Both the position numbers and the translations under genes were made by a program. A stretch of DNA of 64,000 nt from Rhodospirillaceae bacterium (GTDB taxonomy: Bacteria > Pseudomonadota > Alphaproteobacteria > Rhodospirillales > Rhodospirillaceae): NCBI GenBank assembly GCA_002737725.1, contig NSIP01000005.1, forward strand, positions 1-64,000, given 5' to 3'. Position 1 is the stretch's first letter; each line of letters starts with the position of its first letter. Below are positions 40,224 to 50,897 of this stretch, piece after piece. The notes beneath the pieces are model-generated. The model searched no databases. It was not told the DNA's origin and worked only from the letters and a program-made list of their open reading frames with translations.

Positions 40224-40769
40224 TTACTTACCTTGTGGCGGTTGACTCAGCCGATCAACGTAGGCGATTCCCACCGCCGAGAGAATGAACGTGACGTGGA
40301 CAATCGTCTGCCACATCACACCCGCCTCGGTGAGGTTCGCTTTGTCCGACCCTAAGTTACCTGCCTCGATGAACGTGCGCAGCAAATGAATCGAGGAAAT
40401 TCCGATAATCGCCATAGCTAACTTGATTTTTAGCACGCTGGCGTTGACGTGACTCAGCCACTCGGGCTGATCGGGGTGGCGATCAAGTCGCAGTTTGGAG
40501 ACGAAGGTTTCGTAGCCCCCCACAATCACCATCAACAGCAAGTTCGAGATCATCACCACGTCAATCAAGCCCAGCACGATCAGCATCATCTGCTGCTCGC
40601 CCATGGTCACGGCGTTGGCAATCAGGTGCCACAGCTCTTTCAAGAACAGCACTACGTAAACGCACTGGGCTAAAATCAGGCCGACGTAGAGCGGAACTTG
40701 CAGCCATCGCGACCCAAAAATGAGCGCGGGAAGTGGAGCGAGTTTGCGAGGTTCGGCGAGATCTGACAT
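40224..40769 (-). CDS. UPF0114/YqhA-family inner-membrane protein
   Basis: A 181-residue protein with three to four hydrophobic helices (about 18-48, 65-85, 110-128, 150-172). The strings [18 protein letters not shown] and [20 protein letters not shown] identify the TIGR00645/YqhA family. Function unknown. It follows kdsA at 76 bp and precedes the secreted hydrolase on the same strand. Confidence 0.87.
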   Translation of the reverse strand: MSDLAEPRKLAPLPALIFGSRWLQVPLYVGLILAQCVYVVLFLKELWHLIANAVTMGEQQMMLIVLGLIDVVMISNLLLMVIVGGYETFVSKLRLDRHPDQPEWLSHVNASVLKIKLAMAIIGISSIHLLRTFIEAGNLGSDKANLTEAGVMWQTIVHVTFILSAVGIAYVDRLSQPPQGK

Positions 40770-40845
40770 GGGGGTTTCAATTCATAAAAGAGAATAAGCT
40801 GCCTTCATCTAGCAGCGCGGCCATAGGACATAAAGCACGAGTGCG

Positions 40846-41697
40846 TTAAATCTTAATCGGGTTGGCTTTGGCCACCTGGTCGAAGGCCTTGAGCATCGCA
40901 ATCACGGCCGGCATATCTTTCAGGTGAATCATGTTTGGGCCATCAGATGGCGCGTTGTCGGGGTCGGGGTGTGTTTCCATAAACACCGCTGCGACGCCCA
41001 CAGCAACGGCAGCGCGCGCAATGACGGGCGCAAACTCGCGTTGACCGCCCGACGAGTTTCCCTGCCCGCCCGGTTGCTGCACGGCGTGCGTGGCGTCGAT
41101 CACCACCGGGTAGCCGGTTTTGGCCATTTCGGGCAACGAGCGCATATCGGCCACCAGAGTATTATAGCCAAAAGAGACACCGCGCTCGGTGAGCATAATT
41201 TTGGTGTTGCCCGTGGATGCCACTTTATCGGCGACATTCTTCATGTCCCAGGGGGCCAGGAACTGCCCCTTCTTCACATTGATGACCGCACCGGAATTGC
41301 CCGCCGCCAAGAGTAAGTCTGTCTGGCGACACAGGAAAGCTGGAATTTGCAAAACGTCCACGACCTCAGCTGCAATAGCGCAGTGCTCGATTTCATGAAC
41401 GTCGGTCAATGTCGGTAACCCGAGCTTTGATTTGATCTCGGCGAATACCGGCAAAGCATCTTTCAAACCCATGCCGCGCTTGCCCTTCACGCTGGTACGG
41501 TTGGCCTTGTCGAAGGAGGTTTTATAAATCAACGGAACGCCCAGCTTGGCGCACATCTCCTTCAGCGCTGTTGCGACTTCCAACGCATGAGCGCAGCTTT
41601 CCATTTGGCATGGGCCAGCGATCAGCACGAAGGGTAAATCGTTACCGGCGGTGACATTGCCAATGGCGACGTGAAAAGGTTTGGGGCTTGGGTTCAT
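40846..41697 (-). CDS. kdsA: 3-deoxy-8-phosphooctulonate synthase
   Basis: Condenses PEP with arabinose 5-phosphate to make KDO 8-phosphate for lipopolysaccharide, so the organism has a KDO-containing outer membrane. The 283 residues carry FVLIAGPCQMES, YKTSFDKANRTS, DVHEIEHC and the late GQREFAPVIARAAVA and ETHPDPDNAPSDGPNM. PEP comes from enolase encoded downstream. It belongs to the pyrG-kdsA-eno synteny of Alphaproteobacteria. Confidence 0.96.
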   Translation of the reverse strand: MNPSPKPFHVAIGNVTAGNDLPFVLIAGPCQMESCAHALEVATALKEMCAKLGVPLIYKTSFDKANRTSVKGKRGMGLKDALPVFAEIKSKLGLPTLTDVHEIEHCAIAAEVVDVLQIPAFLCRQTDLLLAAGNSGAVINVKKGQFLAPWDMKNVADKVASTGNTKIMLTERGVSFGYNTLVADMRSLPEMAKTGYPVVIDATHAVQQPGGQGNSSGGQREFAPVIARAAVAVGVAAVFMETHPDPDNAPSDGPNMIHLKDMPAVIAMLKAFDQVAKANPIKI

Positions 41698-41732
41698 TGG
41701 TGTATTTTGAATAAATGATAGTTCATTTTAGG

Positions 41733-41769
41733 GTGTCATCCTCGGGCTAGATCCGAGGACCCAGGGTAG
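41733..41769. repeat. Dispersed palindrome, family 1, copy P4 (left arm of GIY-YIG cassette)
   Basis: GTCATCCTCGG...CCGAGGACCCAGGGT, a stem with a short loop. The outer side begins GTCAT and the inner side ends CCAGGGT, facing copy P5. Confidence 0.88.
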
Positions 41770-42078
41770 TTGTCGCAGATAAGCCCCACAAGCTTCTTTG
41801 TCTATATCCTTGCCAGCAAGCGCAATGGGACAATTTACATTGGTGTCACGAACGATCTCATTCGACGGATTCATGAGCATAAAGTGTCTGTCGTCGCAGG
41901 ATTCACCAAGGGGTGCGGCGTCCATCGGCTCGTTTACTTCGAAGAACACGCCGACACCCTCAACGCGATCCAGCGTGAAAAGAACCTTAAGCATTGGGTT
42001 CGAAAGTGGAAAATCGACCTAATGGAGAAATCGAATCCAACTTGGAGCGATCTCTATGACGAGATTGCCTCAGGTTAG
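41770..42078 (+). CDS. Single-domain GIY-YIG nuclease
   Basis: A 102-residue protein consisting only of a GIY-YIG domain. The defining pieces are FVYILASKRNGTIYIG, the catalytic Arg in LIRRIHEHK, and the metal-binding Glu in IQREKNLKHW, so the active site looks intact. The frame starts at TTG 41770, right at the inner edge of palindrome P4; no ATG lies before the domain. It is flanked on both sides by inverted family 1 palindromes with nothing else in between, suggesting a self-contained cassette. It stands on the opposite strand to all neighbouring genes. Confidence 0.85.
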   Translation: MSQISPTSFFVYILASKRNGTIYIGVTNDLIRRIHEHKVSVVAGFTKGCGVHRLVYFEEHADTLNAIQREKNLKHWVRKWKIDLMEKSNPTWSDLYDEIASG

Positions 42079-42090
42079 ATCGCACTTCGT

Positions 42091-42125
42091 AACCCTGGGT
42101 CTTCGGGTCAAGCCCGAAGACGACG
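42091..42125. repeat. Dispersed palindrome, family 1, copy P5 (right arm of GIY-YIG cassette)
   Basis: ACCCTGGGTCTTCGG...CCGAAGACGACG, the inverted counterpart of P4 (about 80 percent identical by eye), 12 bp past the GIY-YIG stop codon. Confidence 0.88.
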
Positions 42126-42140
42126 AAAATTCAGAACCGC

Positions 42141-42719
42141 TTATCTCACCGGCGAAACAGTTTTGGCTTCCTCGGGCGTGAGGCCCGGCAGCCCGTCGAT
42201 GCTGACAAGGTTTTTCTTGGCCACATAGTCGCGAATCGCATCCGCACCGTGCTGCTCGGACCACTTGCGGCTGGCCTTACGCTCCTCGCAGAAATCCAAC
42301 AGCGGCACGCCGAACCCACAGGAGTCCGACACCCGGTCGACTTTGATTCGAATGACAGAGCGAATGCCCAAGAGATCGTTGTCGAACAGGGCGGCGAACT
42401 CGGCGAAATCAGAGTGAGACGATAGCACCACATCGCCGTGGCCATGAAAGCGGTAAATCTTCGGCGGCCCGTCGAAGGCGCACATCATGATGACAATGCG
42501 GCCGTTCTCGCGTAAGTGCGCGATGGTTTCCACGCCGCTACCGGCGGTCTCCAGATAAATCAGTGTGTGATCATCCACGACGCGGAGGCTATCCCCGCCT
42601 TTGGGCGAGCAATTGATATGCCCCTGCTCCGCCAGCGGCGCAGTGGACACAAAAAATATATGCTGGCGCGAGATCCAGGCTCGAATTTTATCATCGATCC
42701 GCGGAAAAACTGAACCCAT
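42141..42719 (-). CDS. Pyridoxamine 5'-phosphate oxidase-like FMN-binding protein
   Basis: A 192-residue split-barrel flavoprotein of the PNPOx-like group. Indicative segments are FFVSTAPLAEQGHINCSPKG, LIYLETAGSGVETIAHLREN and GRIVIMMCAFDGPPKIYRFHG. These proteins bind FMN or F420; the substrate is unknown. ATG 42719 is preferred over GTG 42731 because GGAG stands 6 bp before it. It follows pyrG by 26 bp on the same strand and ends about 16 bp from palindrome P5. Confidence 0.85.
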   Translation of the reverse strand: MGSVFPRIDDKIRAWISRQHIFFVSTAPLAEQGHINCSPKGGDSLRVVDDHTLIYLETAGSGVETIAHLRENGRIVIMMCAFDGPPKIYRFHGHGDVVLSSHSDFAEFAALFDNDLLGIRSVIRIKVDRVSDSCGFGVPLLDFCEERKASRKWSEQHGADAIRDYVAKKNLVSIDGLPGLTPEEAKTVSPVR

Positions 42720-42745
42720 GGGTATCTCCACTAACGCTGGAGGAT

Positions 42746-44419
<1,674 letters not shown>

Positions 44420-44479
44420 TCAAAACAGCATTGCGCCCGGGAAACAAAGGCTCCGCGAGGTCAGGCCGCGGCCAAGAAA

Positions 44480-44878
44480 TTAGTTATTGGGAACGTTTGG
44501 AACTTGCGGCGCGGACGATTCGGCCTTTGGCGCGCCGGGGGTTGCGGCTTCAGGCGCGGCATTGGGAGCCGCCGGAGCCACGCCGTCCTCGATTTTGGGA
44601 ACGCTCGGGCCGTCAACTTGAGGGGCGAACATCAATGTCGAGGCATCGCGCGGCTTAGACACCAGCGCCAATCCCAGCGAGGTTGCAAAAAAGCAGATGC
44701 CCAAAATCGTGGTCGCACGGCTTAAGGGGTTGGGACGCGCACGAACCTGATTCATCGACGACACAGAAGACGCCGCCGAAAAGCCAGCGCCAGCAGCCCC
44801 TTCGTTCTTCTGAAGCAAGATCAGCGCAATCATCACGACCGCGATCAATAGGTGGATAACAAGCAGGACTTGGACCAT
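44480..44878 (-). CDS. secG: Protein translocase subunit SecG
   Basis: Small SecYEG channel subunit. The 132 residues have two transmembrane helices (about 3-22 and 57-76) with the family segment LLQKNEGAAGAGF between them and RANPLSRATTILGICFF, followed by an Ala/Pro-rich cytoplasmic tail (about 85-132) typical of alphaproteobacterial SecG. tpiA-secG-pyrG is a conserved order. Confidence 0.93.
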   Translation of the reverse strand: MVQVLLVIHLLIAVVMIALILLQKNEGAAGAGFSAASSVSSMNQVRARPNPLSRATTILGICFFATSLGLALVSKPRDASTLMFAPQVDGPSVPKIEDGVAPAAPNAAPEAATPGAPKAESSAPQVPNVPNN

Positions 44879-45001
44879 AGATCAAACCTTAATGATGGCT
44901 CTGGGCTTTCAAGAACATGCGGCCAGAAGCGGCGCGGTTTTAGCCTTCCAGCACTTAAATAGCTAGGGCAAACCGCCAACGCCAGGGGGGCAGAAACTGA
45001 A

Positions 45002-45757
45002 TCAACGCCGAGGGGTAGCGTCGATAATGGTCCAAAAGTCAGCGGCATCCAGACTGGCCCCACCCACCAATGCGCCATCAACCCCGGGCAAGGCCAACAG
45101 GACCTTGGCGTTCGATCCTTTAACCGAGCCCCCGTAAAGGATCGCGACATCAGCCCCATCGCTTCGGCCCACAGCATATGTTTCGCGCGCCACGGCATGC
45201 ATGGCCCTCACGTCCTCGGGCGTTGGCGTGCGCCCGGTGCCGATCGCCCAGACCGGCTCGTAGGCAATCACGACATTGGCTGCCGTGGCGCCAGCTGGCA
45301 GCGAGCCTGCCACTTGGCGGCGAACCACATCGGCAGCCTTGCCCGCGTCACGCTCGGCTTCGGTTTCCCCGACGCAGATAATTGGCATTAACCCTGCGTC
45401 CAGCGCGGCTTGGGCCTTGGATTTGACAAGTATATCGGTCTCCCCATGATCTGCCCGGCGTTCTGAATGGCCCACAATCACAAATGAACACCCGATATCT
45501 TTCAGCAGCCAAGCACTTGTATCGCCTGTATGAGCCCCTTTTTGCTGGGCATGACAGTCCTGGGCCCCTAAAGCGATGGGGCTGCCCGAGATGGTACTTG
45601 CTACGAGCCCTAGCAAAGCTGCAGGCGGACACAGCGCAATGCGGGGTAGCATCGGGACGGTATTGCAGCGCGCCGCAAGATCGGCCGCCAAAGCCTTCGC
45701 CGTGGCCTGGGTGCCGTTCATCTTCCAATTTCCAGCGATCAGCGCGCGTGCAGCCAC
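45002..45757 (-). CDS. tpiA: Triose-phosphate isomerase
   Basis: Glycolytic TIM barrel of 251 residues. The N-terminal Lys is in AGNWKMNGT, catalytic His in FVIVGHSERR, catalytic Glu in VIAYEPVWAIGTG, and the phosphate loop in ILYGGSVKGSN. It is divergent from the ppiD-like gene; the 265-bp gap 45758-46022 holds no gene I can support and should contain both promoters. Confidence 0.96.
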   Translation of the reverse strand: MAARALIAGNWKMNGTQATAKALAADLAARCNTVPMLPRIALCPPAALLGLVASTISGSPIALGAQDCHAQQKGAHTGDTSAWLLKDIGCSFVIVGHSERRADHGETDILVKSKAQAALDAGLMPIICVGETEAERDAGKAADVVRRQVAGSLPAGATAANVVIAYEPVWAIGTGRTPTPEDVRAMHAVARETYAVGRSDGADVAILYGGSVKGSNAKVLLALPGVDGALVGGASLDAADFWTIIDATPRR

Positions 45758-46022
45758 AACAAACCCTCCATCCTGGGACGCAATAGACTAAGCCTGTAAC
45801 ATAGCCGAACGCGGGGGCCAACGAACCCTAGCGGCTCATAGGTTTTTCGGGCCATGGTTGCGGTTTGCGGCATGAAAACACGCATATTCAACAATTTAGC
45901 GCCTTTCTAAGCGCAAAACCGCTACACACTTTTGCTGGAAATGCCCTATATATGCGCCGCCTTTAGCCCCCGTGCGATCTTCGCCTGGGGATCCGTCTCA
46001 CCCCTGTTTTAAGTTTAATGCC

Positions 46023-47954
46023 ATGATCCAGTGGTTCCAAGATGCAATCAAAGACAGTTGGGTCTTCAAAGGATTCATGATCCTGATGGTCGCGAGCTTT
46101 GGCATTTGGGGCATTGGCGACGTGATTACGCCTGGTGTTGATCCGAACGTTGCCATTCAAGGCGGACGTTTCGAGGTGAGCGCCACGGAGCTTCAGCGAC
46201 AATACGCGCTCCAGATTGACCGTTTGCGCGAAAGCTTGGGCGCCGAATCCGCCGATGACGCATCCATGAAGAAAATGGTGCTCGACAACACCGTTCAAGA
46301 TTTGAAGCAAACTGCGATCACCAACATGGCGGCATTAGAACTGGGCATTATTGTGACCCCCGAACGCGTTCGGGACAACATTATGGCCCAAAGCGCCTTC
46401 CACGACGAAACTGGCAAGTTCAGCGCACTTAGATTCGCCGAAGTCTTGAATCAAAATCAATTGACCGAACAGATGTTCACCAAGTTGGTCGAAGACGATC
46501 TTCGTCAACGCTTGTTCTTAGGACCTGTCGGCGACAACGCCGCCGCCCCGACCGCCTTAATTGATAGCTTGTTTTCCTATCGCTCGGAAACGCGCGTGGC
46601 TGACACGTTGCTGGTTCCCGCCCAGGCCATGGTGGTTGCCGATAAGCCGACCGACGAACAACTGAAGAAAACCTATGACGAAAATGTCGGCACGTTTACA
46701 TCACCAGAATATCGCACCATCAGTTTAGCCATCTTAGCGCGCGCTAATTTAGTGACGCCCGAAAGCATCGATGACGAGGCTGTGCGAAAATTCTATGACG
46801 AAAACATCACCAGCTACCGTACGCCTGAAACACGCAAAATCTCGCAGCTGATATTCGAAATGAAAGAGCAAGCCGAGGCCGCCCGGGCACTCATGGCCCC
46901 AGGCGATGATTTAGCGAAGATCGCCGCCAAAGCGAAAATTAAAGCCCCCATTGACCTCGGTGAACGCGCGCTCACCGACCCCGTCATTGTGTCCTTCGGG
47001 GATGCAGTGAAATTACCCGTGGGTGAAGTGAGCCAACCCGTCTCAACCGACCTCGGTTGGCACTTGGTGCTATCGAGCAGCATTTTGCCCGAGCGAACCA
47101 CGCCATTTGAAGAGCTCCGCCTGCAAATCCGCAAGTCCATGGCCGACGATAAGTCGAACGATGCACTTTATGGCGCTTCAGAAAAGCTTGAAGACGAAAT
47201 TGCCGCAGGAACTCCGCTTGAAGATGCCGCTAAAAATAGCGGTGGAATTTATGTTTCTATACCATCCATCGACCGGAGAGGAGTCAACGCCGGGGGAATG
47301 ATGGAAATGAACATTGGGCTTGGAACACTCAAGCAAAGCACGGTTCTTAAGGTCGCATTCGAAACACCTGTTGGAACCGAAAGCAAACTTTTGGATTTTG
47401 AGGATGGATTCTATGTTCTAAAGATCGATGCCGCCACCCCGCCAACGCCAAAACCTATCGAAACAGTCCGGACCGAAGTTGAGAAGCTTTGGCTGAACAC
47501 ACAAAAAATTCTCGCCGCGAAGGGTGTGGCCGAGAAAATTGCCGCTGACCTTGCGCCAAGTGCATCGCTGACCTCGGTGGCGGACAAAGACAAGCGCCTC
47601 TCGTACGCCAAGCTTGGCCCCTTGACGCGCTTTGGTGAAAGTTTGACGCGTGACTATGTGGTTGATTCCAAGCGCGTTGGCCCCGAGATGTTGACAAAAC
47701 TCTTCAGCGCAAAGGTTAGCGACAACTTCGTCACATCTGTGCAAGGTGGCTATGTGATCGCACGCGTCAAAGACATCATTCCTCCGGCTAAAACTGAAGG
47801 CGATATGGCGAAGTCATATACAGACCTCGCGCAATCTACGCGCAATGCCATTGCACAAGATCTGGTGCGGCAATTCTCAACCGCGCTGTTCGACCGCTAT
47901 CCCGTGCAGATTAACGCGAAAGTCATCTCCGATATTGGAGGCGTCGCACAGTAG
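46023..47954 (+). CDS. Membrane-anchored peptidyl-prolyl isomerase/chaperone (PpiD-like, SurA N-terminal domain)
   Basis: Periplasmic folding helper for newly translocated proteins. ATG 46023 gives 643 residues: an N-terminal membrane anchor (about 12-36, KGFMILMVASFGIWGIGDVI), a SurA_N_3 chaperone domain, and a PPIC parvulin domain around 225-350 (TPETRKISQLIFEMKEQAE, LPVGEVSQPVSTDLGWHLV), with a second degenerate C-terminal part. PpiD sits beside SecYEG, which fits its conserved location between tpiA-secG and trpE in this class. The in-frame ATG at 45972 would add 17 hydrophilic residues. Confidence 0.9.
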   Translation: MIQWFQDAIKDSWVFKGFMILMVASFGIWGIGDVITPGVDPNVAIQGGRFEVSATELQRQYALQIDRLRESLGAESADDASMKKMVLDNTVQDLKQTAITNMAALELGIIVTPERVRDNIMAQSAFHDETGKFSALRFAEVLNQNQLTEQMFTKLVEDDLRQRLFLGPVGDNAAAPTALIDSLFSYRSETRVADTLLVPAQAMVVADKPTDEQLKKTYDENVGTFTSPEYRTISLAILARANLVTPESIDDEAVRKFYDENITSYRTPETRKISQLIFEMKEQAEAARALMAPGDDLAKIAAKAKIKAPIDLGERALTDPVIVSFGDAVKLPVGEVSQPVSTDLGWHLVLSSSILPERTTPFEELRLQIRKSMADDKSNDALYGASEKLEDEIAAGTPLEDAAKNSGGIYVSIPSIDRRGVNAGGMMEMNIGLGTLKQSTVLKVAFETPVGTESKLLDFEDGFYVLKIDAATPPTPKPIETVRTEVEKLWLNTQKILAAKGVAEKIAADLAPSASLTSVADKDKRLSYAKLGPLTRFGESLTRDYVVDSKRVGPEMLTKLFSAKVSDNFVTSVQGGYVIARVKDIIPPAKTEGDMAKSYTDLAQSTRNAIAQDLVRQFSTALFDRYPVQINAKVISDIGGVAQ

Positions 47955-48015
47955 GCTGACTGACGAGGGCGGCGGTCCAAACGCTCGCGCTCAAGGCCCA
48001 CGCGATTGAGAGCCG

Positions 48016-49521
48016 ATGGATTTATTCCCAGCCGAACACGCCTTCGCGGCAGCTTACAATTCTGGTGCAGCCCAAGTCGTCTGGGCGCAACTTCCCGCCG
48101 ATCTCGACACGCCTGTTTCCGTGATGCTGAAGCTCGGCCAAGAGCAGCCTTTCACGGCGCTGCTTGAGTCTGTGCAAGGCGGGGCCATGCGAGGCCGGTA
48201 TTCGTTCATCGCCCATGCCCCAGATATTGTCTGGCGCTGCAACGGTCAAGCCGCCGAGATTTGCAGAACACCCGATCAACGCCCGCTGAAATACATGCCC
48301 GAGGCAAAGCCAACGCTTGATTCCTTACGCGCGCTGGTCGCCGAAACGCGCATGCAACTACCCGATGGCTTGCCCCCCATGTCGGCGGGCCTCCACGGAT
48401 ACATGGGCTACGACACGATCCGTTTGGTCGAAGATATTCCCAACAAAAATCCTGATACAATTGGGATTCCTGAAGGCATGTTCATGCGCCCCACCATCAC
48501 CATCATCTTTGATAACGTCAAAGACCTGATGACAGTGGTCACGCCCGTGTATCCGCACCCAGGCGTGGCTGCCGGTGCGGCCTATGGCGATGCGCGTAAA
48601 CGCATTTTGGATACGGTCAAGATTCTCGACCGCGCCGTGCCGCACCATATTCCATCAACCACAGTCCGGTTTGAAGATGCTGTCTCCAATGTCGGCCAAG
48701 CGGGCTACCACGAGCTGGTTGCGAAATCTAAAGAGTACATTCTCGCGGGCGACATATTCCAAGTGGTGCCAAGTCAACGCTTTAGGTTGCCCTTCACACT
48801 GCCCTCGTTTTTACTATATCGCTCGCTGCGCCGCTTGAACCCCTCACCGTTTCTGTTCCATCTCAACCTGGATGGCTTTTCGTTGGTCGGCTCCAGCCCC
48901 GAAATTTTGGTGCGGCTACGCGATGGCAAGGTGACCATCCGCCCCATAGCAGGCACACGCCCACGCGGCAAAACCAAAGAGCAAGACGACGCCTATACTA
49001 AAGAACTTTTGGCCGACCCCAAAGAACTGGCCGAGCATTTGATGCTGCTGGACTTGGGCCGTAACGATGTGGGGCGCGTCTGCAAGGTGGGCTCGGTGAA
49101 GGTCACCGAGCAGATGATCATCGAGTACTATAGCCACGTCATGCACATCGTCTCCAACGTCGAAGGCGACATTGACCCCAAGTACGATGCCATGGATGCG
49201 CTGATGGCAGGCTTCCCGGCGGGCACAGTCTCGGGTGCGCCAAAAGTTCGCGCCATGGAAATTATCGACGAGTTGGAATCCGAACGGCGCAGCTTTTACG
49301 GCGGGGCGATTGGGTATTTATCCGCCAATGGCGAGATGGATACCTGCATTGCGCTGCGCACGGCTTGCGTGAAAGACGGCGAAGTCATCATCCAAGCCGG
49401 TGGCGGCGTGGTGGCAGACAGCGACCCAGAGTCGGAATTTCAAGAGAGCAACAACAAAGCCCAAGCCATCGTGCGGGCCGCCGAAGCGGCCGTGAACTTC
49501 TTCGCGGGTGGGAATCGGTAG
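48016..49521 (+). CDS. trpE: Anthranilate synthase component I
   Basis: Converts chorismate to anthranilate using ammonia from TrpG. The 501 residues have the feedback-binding N-terminal domain (including LLESVQGGAMRGRYSFI) and the chorismate-binding domain (about 230-490) with FQVVPSQRF, IRPIAGTRPRGK, GRNDVGRV and YGGAIGYL. TrpG-trpD-trpC lie 4.6 kb further on, separated by a rearranged segment. The last 14 codons are duplicated at 50857-50897, evidence of a rearrangement that copied the 3' end. Confidence 0.96.
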   Translation: MDLFPAEHAFAAAYNSGAAQVVWAQLPADLDTPVSVMLKLGQEQPFTALLESVQGGAMRGRYSFIAHAPDIVWRCNGQAAEICRTPDQRPLKYMPEAKPTLDSLRALVAETRMQLPDGLPPMSAGLHGYMGYDTIRLVEDIPNKNPDTIGIPEGMFMRPTITIIFDNVKDLMTVVTPVYPHPGVAAGAAYGDARKRILDTVKILDRAVPHHIPSTTVRFEDAVSNVGQAGYHELVAKSKEYILAGDIFQVVPSQRFRLPFTLPSFLLYRSLRRLNPSPFLFHLNLDGFSLVGSSPEILVRLRDGKVTIRPIAGTRPRGKTKEQDDAYTKELLADPKELAEHLMLLDLGRNDVGRVCKVGSVKVTEQMIIEYYSHVMHIVSNVEGDIDPKYDAMDALMAGFPAGTVSGAPKVRAMEIIDELESERRSFYGGAIGYLSANGEMDTCIALRTACVKDGEVIIQAGGGVVADSDPESEFQESNNKAQAIVRAAEAAVNFFAGGNR

Positions 49522-49560
49522 AGCGCGGCCTGCGTCTCTGGTCATCATCTCGGCGCACAC

Positions 49561-50704
49561 ATGAGGGATGTTTTTATGCCTGCACAGAAATTAGACACGC
49601 TCACGGGCTTGCGGTTCTTTGCGGCCATCGCGATTTTGATCCATCACCTCCGCGGGTTCGGGTTACCCAAAGAGGTGCTTGAGGGATGGGCACTCGATAA
49701 CGGAGTGGCATTTTTCTTCGTCCTGTCTGGCTTTATTTTGGCCTATGTCTATCCGTCGCTGGACACCCCTGCCGCCGTCCGGCGCTTCTACGTCGCCCGG
49801 TTTGCTCGTATTTGGCCCCGCCCATATGGCGGCGTTGGCCCTGTGTTACCTGCTGCTCGCGGGTGATCCGTCGTTGAACGGTACGGGGATCGACAGGTTG
49901 GATCTGTGGCTCGCCAACATCCTGCTCATTCAGGCTTGGATTCCCTACGCGGAGTCTTTCTTTGGCTATAACAGCGTCAGCTGGAGCATCTCGACGGAAG
50001 TCTTTTTTTACGCGGCCTTTCCCGTGCTGATCGCAGGCTTTGCCCGCAAGTGGTTGATCAAGCTGGCGACCGTGGCGCTGCTCTCATTGGCCCTTATAAT
50101 CATTTGCCTCGCGACCAACCTCAGCGTTTATACCAGCCTCGATCAGGGCGTGACGTTAACGGGTGTGCTGTACATCAACCCGCTGGCTCGAATTTTCGAG
50201 TTTGTCGTGGGCATGTGCGCCGCACTGCTGTGGCGGGCGACGCAATCGAAGGTGCATGTGCGACCAGTGGCCGGGACGCTGATTGAATCCGCCGCCGTAG
50301 CCTTTCTCTTCTATAGTTTCTATGCCGTCGCGCAGCTTGGGGCATGGGTCAATGCGCATGTGGGCTTTGCCGGTGCGCAATGGCTGGGCCAGGGCAGCGG
50401 CATGGCCGTGAGTTTTGCCGCACTCATCTATGTCATGGCGTTTCAGAAGGGACTCTGGAGTTCCATCATAGGCAGCCGTATCGGGGTTTTTCTGGGCGAG
50501 ATTTCGTTCATGATTTACCTCATTCACTATGTGCTGCTGCGCGCTTATGTCCTGCGCTCAGAGTGGTTCGCTGGCTGGAACGGCGCGGCATTGCTTGCAT
50601 TTTATCTGGCCGTTCTCTTCGGCCTGTCATGGCTGCTGTGGCTTGTCGTCGAAAAACCCATGCGCAAACTGATCATCGATAGATTCAATCAGCCCAGCGC
50701 GTGA
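49561..50704 (+). pseudogene. Acyltransferase family 3 membrane protein, frameshifted
   Basis: Together two frames encode one acyltransferase-3 (OafA/NolL-like) protein of about 375 residues that would acylate exported glycans. The first frame gives KLDTLTGLRFFAAIAILIHH and VAFFFVLSGFILAYVYP; the second continues from AHMAALALCYLLLAG through FGYNSVSWSISTEVFFY to LVVEKPMRKL, with about ten hydrophobic helices. The break is in the run CCCC at 49816-49819: removing one C restores RIWPAHMAAL. ATG 49576 with GAGGG upstream is the likely start. It may be a true pseudogene, phase variation or a sequencing error. Confidence 0.85.
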
Positions 50705-50742
50705 CGTGTGGACTTATGGCTGGACGAACTCAGCGCGTTGCT

Positions 50743-50855
50743 GCGTCTTCATGGCTTGGCGCGCCGCGCCACTTCCGTCAAGGGCGCCAGCACCAAGCCC
50801 TTGGCCGGTAAGCTGGTCATCAACTCGTCCAAGGTAGAGAGTGTCACATCATGCG
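50743..50855 (-). pseudogene. Relic of a second divergent polysaccharide deacetylase gene (3' end)
   Basis: Read leftward this stretch encodes HDVTLSTLDELMTSLPAKGL and VLAPLTEVARR before losing frame, matching the C terminus of the intact-looking copy at 52815 (about 85 percent identical DNA over 85 bp by eye). It is joined at ATGCG to a duplicated trpE tail. Confidence 0.8.
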
Positions 50856-50856
50856 C

Positions 50857-50897
50857 GCCGCCGAAGCGGCCGTGAACTTCTTCGCGGGTGGGAATCG
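50857..50897 (+). repeat. Duplicated 3' end of trpE
   Basis: Forty-one bases identical to 49477-49517 (last codons of trpE, AAEAAVNFFAGGNR), extended to 46 with one mismatch. It ends at the stop of the VOC gene on the other strand. Confidence 0.95.
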
